This document shows, in pieces, positions 5,002 through 7,811 of a stretch of DNA of 7,811 nucleotides. Below the pieces are notes generated by a model. That model did no database searches. It was not told the DNA's origin and saw nothing but the letters and a program-made list of their open reading frames with translations. Made by a program: the position numbers and the translations under genes. Within the stretch, counting starts at the first letter, position 1. Each line of letters opens with the position of its first letter. Origin of the DNA: Candidatus Desantisiibacteriota bacterium (GTDB taxonomy: Bacteria; JACRDZ01); assembly GCA_016209155.1 (NCBI GenBank), contig JACQWU010000012.1, forward strand, positions 1 to 7,811. Direction: 5' to 3'.

Positions 5002-7128
5002 ATGAGCGGCCCATGTGAAATGTCTGGTGAAATTAATAAAAAAGACGGCAGAATTGATACATTGCTGGATAATGGAACATATAAAATAATAACATATTCA
5101 GACCCGGCCTCTACCGGTGATTTGATTTTATCTGTAAATGATTTTAAAGAATTAAATCAACCGATTCCTATAATTAAAAAATACAAATTATATGAAAAAG
5201 AACTTAATGATTATGAAAAAATTTCATATTGGTTTAAAATTGATACTAAAACAACTGTATATTTTGATGCAATTGGAAGAAGTTTAAAGGATTTAAGAAT
5301 CTGGTTTGAAGGTAACTGGCTTATTGACCATGATTTATATTCAGAGACTATTGAAAATAGCTCCGGAAAACCAATGATATATTGCAGGCTTGTCGCTGTT
5401 TTAAATCCGGGATACTACCTTTTAACAGCATATAGCGGTGAACCTCTTAAATGGGCAAATGAAGATAATAAATATCCTTTTTACATTCGATATGGGATCC
5501 CAAAAATAAATGAAACAGATATGTTTAAAGATACTGTATCTCCATTTGGCTTTAATCATTATTTAATAACCTCAAACTCAGTTGTTGGTACAAATTATTT
5601 TCACCTAATGCTAAATGAAAGAAAAGAATTTGAATTGAAGATTTCTCAATGTGATAATCCCGGCAGAAGCAGTTTAAATTTTGAGGTGTTATTAGGAAAT
5701 AATAAAATAACCAATAAATCAAAAGATCCGGAATGTGAAATTAATATAAATAGCGGGTATCATAATATTATTGTTACTGTTATTGGACCTCCGGGTGAAA
5801 ATTTTGTTTTACAAAACTTTTCAAAATCTCATTTCCCTTATAAATTCTTCGGTGCAGGCGGAAAATATTGGATTTCGACAATACATTCCGGTTATTTTGA
5901 AGATAATATTGATATAAGCGGCTTTTTAGTAAGAATAAATATTCGCCAATCACAAATTGAATACTCTAAACCAATTGCGACAAATGTATTAACTTTAGAT
6001 AAAGACAAACCGTGGTCACGGCACATTAATTTATTAGATGATAATAAAATAGTATTTAATATCCCTGAAGACGGAGAATATCAGGTAACAACTTCAGGGG
6101 CAAAAGCATTATGTAAATTTGAACCTTATTTTATAAATTTGCCGGCGGGCTACCGAACACCTGATTTTGTACCTGCCAATCAATCTTTTCTATTACTTAA
6201 AGGATATAATCTTTTAAGTATAAAACCTATGAAAAAAGGAATATTGGATATAACGGTCAGTAAAGTTGAACAAAAAGATATTCAAAGTTTTAAAAACAGA
6301 ATAACAGGTTTTCTTGGTGATTTAGTACCCGATATACTGAAATCTAAACCGCAATTTATCTCATCAGATGAAATGACTGAATCATCTAACAATAATTTTA
6401 AAGGGAATTTCCAGATACCGGGTATTGAATTATATTATAATGACCAATTTACTTTATTTTTACATGATCAAGCAAGTAGAAATATTGGAGTCATAATAAG
6501 ACCGCATGCTTTAAATTTAGCAGAATCGCTTCCCGTTGTTTTAGCATCAGGGGAAATAATAAGTTTTCCATTTTATTTAAATGAAAATAGCAAACTAAAT
6601 ATTAAATCATTAAAAGAATCTGAGGTAATATGCAATATTGATAACAAACTTTTCGAAAATCAAGAATTAAATACAGGTCATCATATTATTGAACTAAAAA
6701 ATAATAGTAAAAAGACGGATGTATTCTTTGTGAAAAGCTATCCGGTAGAAAATGATATTACGTTTTATTTACCTGATAATATAGTTACTAATTTTTCACA
6801 ATTTCAAACTATTGAAGATAAAGCACCGGCATTTTTCGATCTTGGGTATAATGACAAAAAAACAATACTTTTTAATGTAAGTGCTCCTGGTCTATATAAG
6901 TTTGAGAGCCTTGGAAGATTAAAAACCAATTGTTTCATTCGTACTCGTATTGTTACAAATTTGTTTAGCGCGAGTGAAAATGGGATTGGAAATAATTTTT
7001 TATTAAATCAATATTTAAAAGATGGAGAATATCAAATTACTTTTGGGACACTGGAAAAATCCAGCGGCCATATGGGAATAAAATTAACTAAAACAGAAAT
7101 AATAAATGGAGGAAGGTTGAAACAGTAA
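5002..7128 (+). CDS. Main open segment of the large exported protein (708 residues from first ATG)
   Basis: This frame is open from 4900; an automatic caller would start at the ATG at 5002, but no ribosome site precedes it. The codons before it (TVDKFGRYSIKIKSNSGSAL and onward) look coding, so 5002 is internal to the original gene. The segment is a chain of beta-rich modules, each ending in a pattern like L-x-x-G-x-Y followed by alternating hydrophobics: LLDNGTYKIITYS, LNPGYYLLTAYSG, NINSGYHNIIVTV, IPEDGEYQVTTSG, LNTGHHIIELKN, VSAPGLYKFESLG and LKDGEYQITFGT. This recalls PPC-type (pre-peptidase C-terminal) beta-sandwich domains. No enzyme active-site motif is seen. It ends at the TAA at 7126-7128, just after the frame change. 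Confidence 0.6.
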   Translation: MSGPCEMSGEINKKDGRIDTLLDNGTYKIITYSDPASTGDLILSVNDFKELNQPIPIIKKYKLYEKELNDYEKISYWFKIDTKTTVYFDAIGRSLKDLRIWFEGNWLIDHDLYSETIENSSGKPMIYCRLVAVLNPGYYLLTAYSGEPLKWANEDNKYPFYIRYGIPKINETDMFKDTVSPFGFNHYLITSNSVVGTNYFHLMLNERKEFELKISQCDNPGRSSLNFEVLLGNNKITNKSKDPECEININSGYHNIIVTVIGPPGENFVLQNFSKSHFPYKFFGAGGKYWISTIHSGYFEDNIDISGFLVRINIRQSQIEYSKPIATNVLTLDKDKPWSRHINLLDDNKIVFNIPEDGEYQVTTSGAKALCKFEPYFINLPAGYRTPDFVPANQSFLLLKGYNLLSIKPMKKGILDITVSKVEQKDIQSFKNRITGFLGDLVPDILKSKPQFISSDEMTESSNNNFKGNFQIPGIELYYNDQFTLFLHDQASRNIGVIIRPHALNLAESLPVVLASGEIISFPFYLNENSKLNIKSLKESEVICNIDNKLFENQELNTGHHIIELKNNSKKTDVFFVKSYPVENDITFYLPDNIVTNFSQFQTIEDKAPAFFDLGYNDKKTILFNVSAPGLYKFESLGRLKTNCFIRTRIVTNLFSASENGIGNNFLLNQYLKDGEYQITFGTLEKSSGHMGIKLTKTEIINGGRLKQ

Positions 7129-7811
7129 GAATCACCACATTAAATCGCATATTGGAAAAAGAAGAAATAAAAGGCAGAGGACCGCATAAATTAACGATAA
7201 ATGAACCAATAAAAAATACATGGATAGAATCTCCATCTGATAAACCGCGGGAAAAAGATATTTACGAGTTTGAAATAACAGCGCCGGTTAATGCCAAAAT
7301 AAGCATAAATAACGATATGCAAGGGTTGCTAACTTTAAAAACAAACGATAAAGAATATAAAATTATTGATAAATTATATTACAAAAATATCTGGTCAGGG
7401 ATATTGGATATCGGGTCATATAGAATATTACTGGAAAACAGCAGAAAAAATAATTATCTAAAATATGAATTAAAAGTTGAAACTAATGAACTTATGCCGG
7501 GGCTTGATAAAACAATAAATGTTCCTGGGAAATTTGATTTAAATGTCGGGAAGCGGTCTTTACTGGAGATCTATTCTGATGGTAATATAGATTGTAAAGG
7601 TACCTTAACTTCTTATGAAAACAATGATTTAAAAATAATAAATGATGATATCCCCGATGACTGGAATTTTGGGATATCAACATTGCTTGACGAAGGAAAG
7701 TATAAACTTAAAATTACACCTGTTGGAAATAATAAAACAGGAAATAATTTCACGAAAATAATTTTTAAAGAATTGAATGAAAAAACAAATAATACTATTG
7801 CGAATTTTCCT
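7092..7811 (+). CDS. Continuation of the large exported protein in the -1 frame (partial, runs off window)
   Basis: This frame is open from 7092 to the last base (240 codons) without a credible start; the first candidates are a TTG at 7152 and an ATG at 7314, neither with a ribosome site. The sequence carries on the style of the preceding segment: DIYEFEITAPVNAKISINND, a GILDIGSYRILLEN module end, LDKTINVPGKFDLNVGKRSL and a STLLDEGKYKLKITPVG module end. The same modular pattern and the -1 offset support it being the same protein after a single-base deletion (or two-base insertion) between 7092 and 7128. Confidence 0.6.

Larger units (their letters stand above)
4720..7811 (+). pseudogene. Large exported protein, probably alpha-2-macroglobulin-like N-terminal region; interrupted twice and cut by the window end
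   Basis: A single gene can be read from the ATG at 4720 (ribosome site AAGGAAG at 4709-4715) to the window end, over 1,000 codons, if two lesions are bridged. Codons 1-59 give a basic start, a long hydrophobic core (LPQILIIYIFFQFFYSIPF) and an F-L-F-A/A-D-E cleavage-like site, so the product is exported. Codon 60 is TAA (4897-4899), yet the same frame continues as coding-like sequence to 7128; the frame then changes by -1 and stays open to 7811. The N-terminal part (GRYSIKIKSNSGSALQIV, MSGPCEMSG, KDGRIDTLLDNGTYK, LNPGYYLLTAYSGEPLKWA, RYGIP, SPFGFNHYL) resembles, from memory, the N-terminal region of large bacterial alpha-2-macroglobulin-like proteins, which trap attacking proteases. No MG or thioester (CxEQ) motif lies inside the window, so the family call is uncertain. 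The gene is inactive as sequenced, unless the lesions are sequencing errors. Confidence 0.6.

Noticed and set aside
5002-5004. ATG at 5002 as the true start of the large exported protein
   Set aside because: No ribosome site precedes it, the 102 bases before it in the same frame look coding, and a complete signal peptide lies further upstream in that frame.
7492-7683. Minus-strand frame of 63 codons near the right edge
   Set aside because: It lies opposite the continuing plus-strand coding segment, and its composition (many H, L, Y and S) is typical of antisense reading.
7152-7811. Separate gene starting at the TTG at 7152
   Set aside because: No ribosome site lies at a workable distance, the coding-like sequence extends upstream of the TTG, and the module pattern continues from the preceding segment.

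Overview
The window looks like part of an AT-rich chromosome from a diderm (Gram-negative type) bacterium. Two of the gene products have export signals, and one ends in a probable outer-membrane beta-barrel. The taxon cannot be fixed from the sequence; a spirochaete or another AT-rich anaerobe would fit, but that is a guess. Composition changes sharply: the first 60 bases are 50% G+C by count, while 1141-1200 are 18%, so the left edge and the rest may have different histories.

Layout. Bases 3-569 hold the C-terminal 188 residues of a gene that enters from the left, probably an adenine-specific DNA methyltransferase of a restriction-modification system. Bases 570-1200 are decayed or non-coding: a coding-like stretch split over several frames (644-933), then a well-placed start codon opening only 15 codons that resemble the N-terminus of a FabZ-like dehydratase, then very AT-rich DNA. 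A promoter-like block, a consensus ribosome site feeding a 4-codon mini-ORF, and a 14-bp perfect palindrome (1203-1323) precede an intact XRE-type regulator with a C-terminal cupin domain (1330-1890). Fifteen bases after it begins an 891-residue exported protein (1906-4581) with a HEYTH zinc-metallopeptidase domain, a beta-propeller-like middle and a C-terminal beta-barrel-like region.

After a 138-base intergenic region with inverted and direct repeats, a very large exported-protein gene starts at 4720 and runs off the right edge. Its reading is broken twice: by an in-frame TAA at 4897-4899 and by a -1 frame change between 7092 and 7128. The pieces read as one protein made of repeated beta-sandwich-like modules. 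From memory, its N-terminal sequence resembles the N-terminal region of large bacterial alpha-2-macroglobulin-like proteins (protease traps); no alignment was possible here.

How the parts may work together (inference): the cupin regulator probably controls itself and the metallopeptidase gene directly behind it. The adjacent large secreted protein may be functionally linked, because a cell-surface protease beside a protease-trap-like protein is a suggestive pairing. However, the second gene appears inactivated in this sequence, unless the two lesions are sequencing errors.
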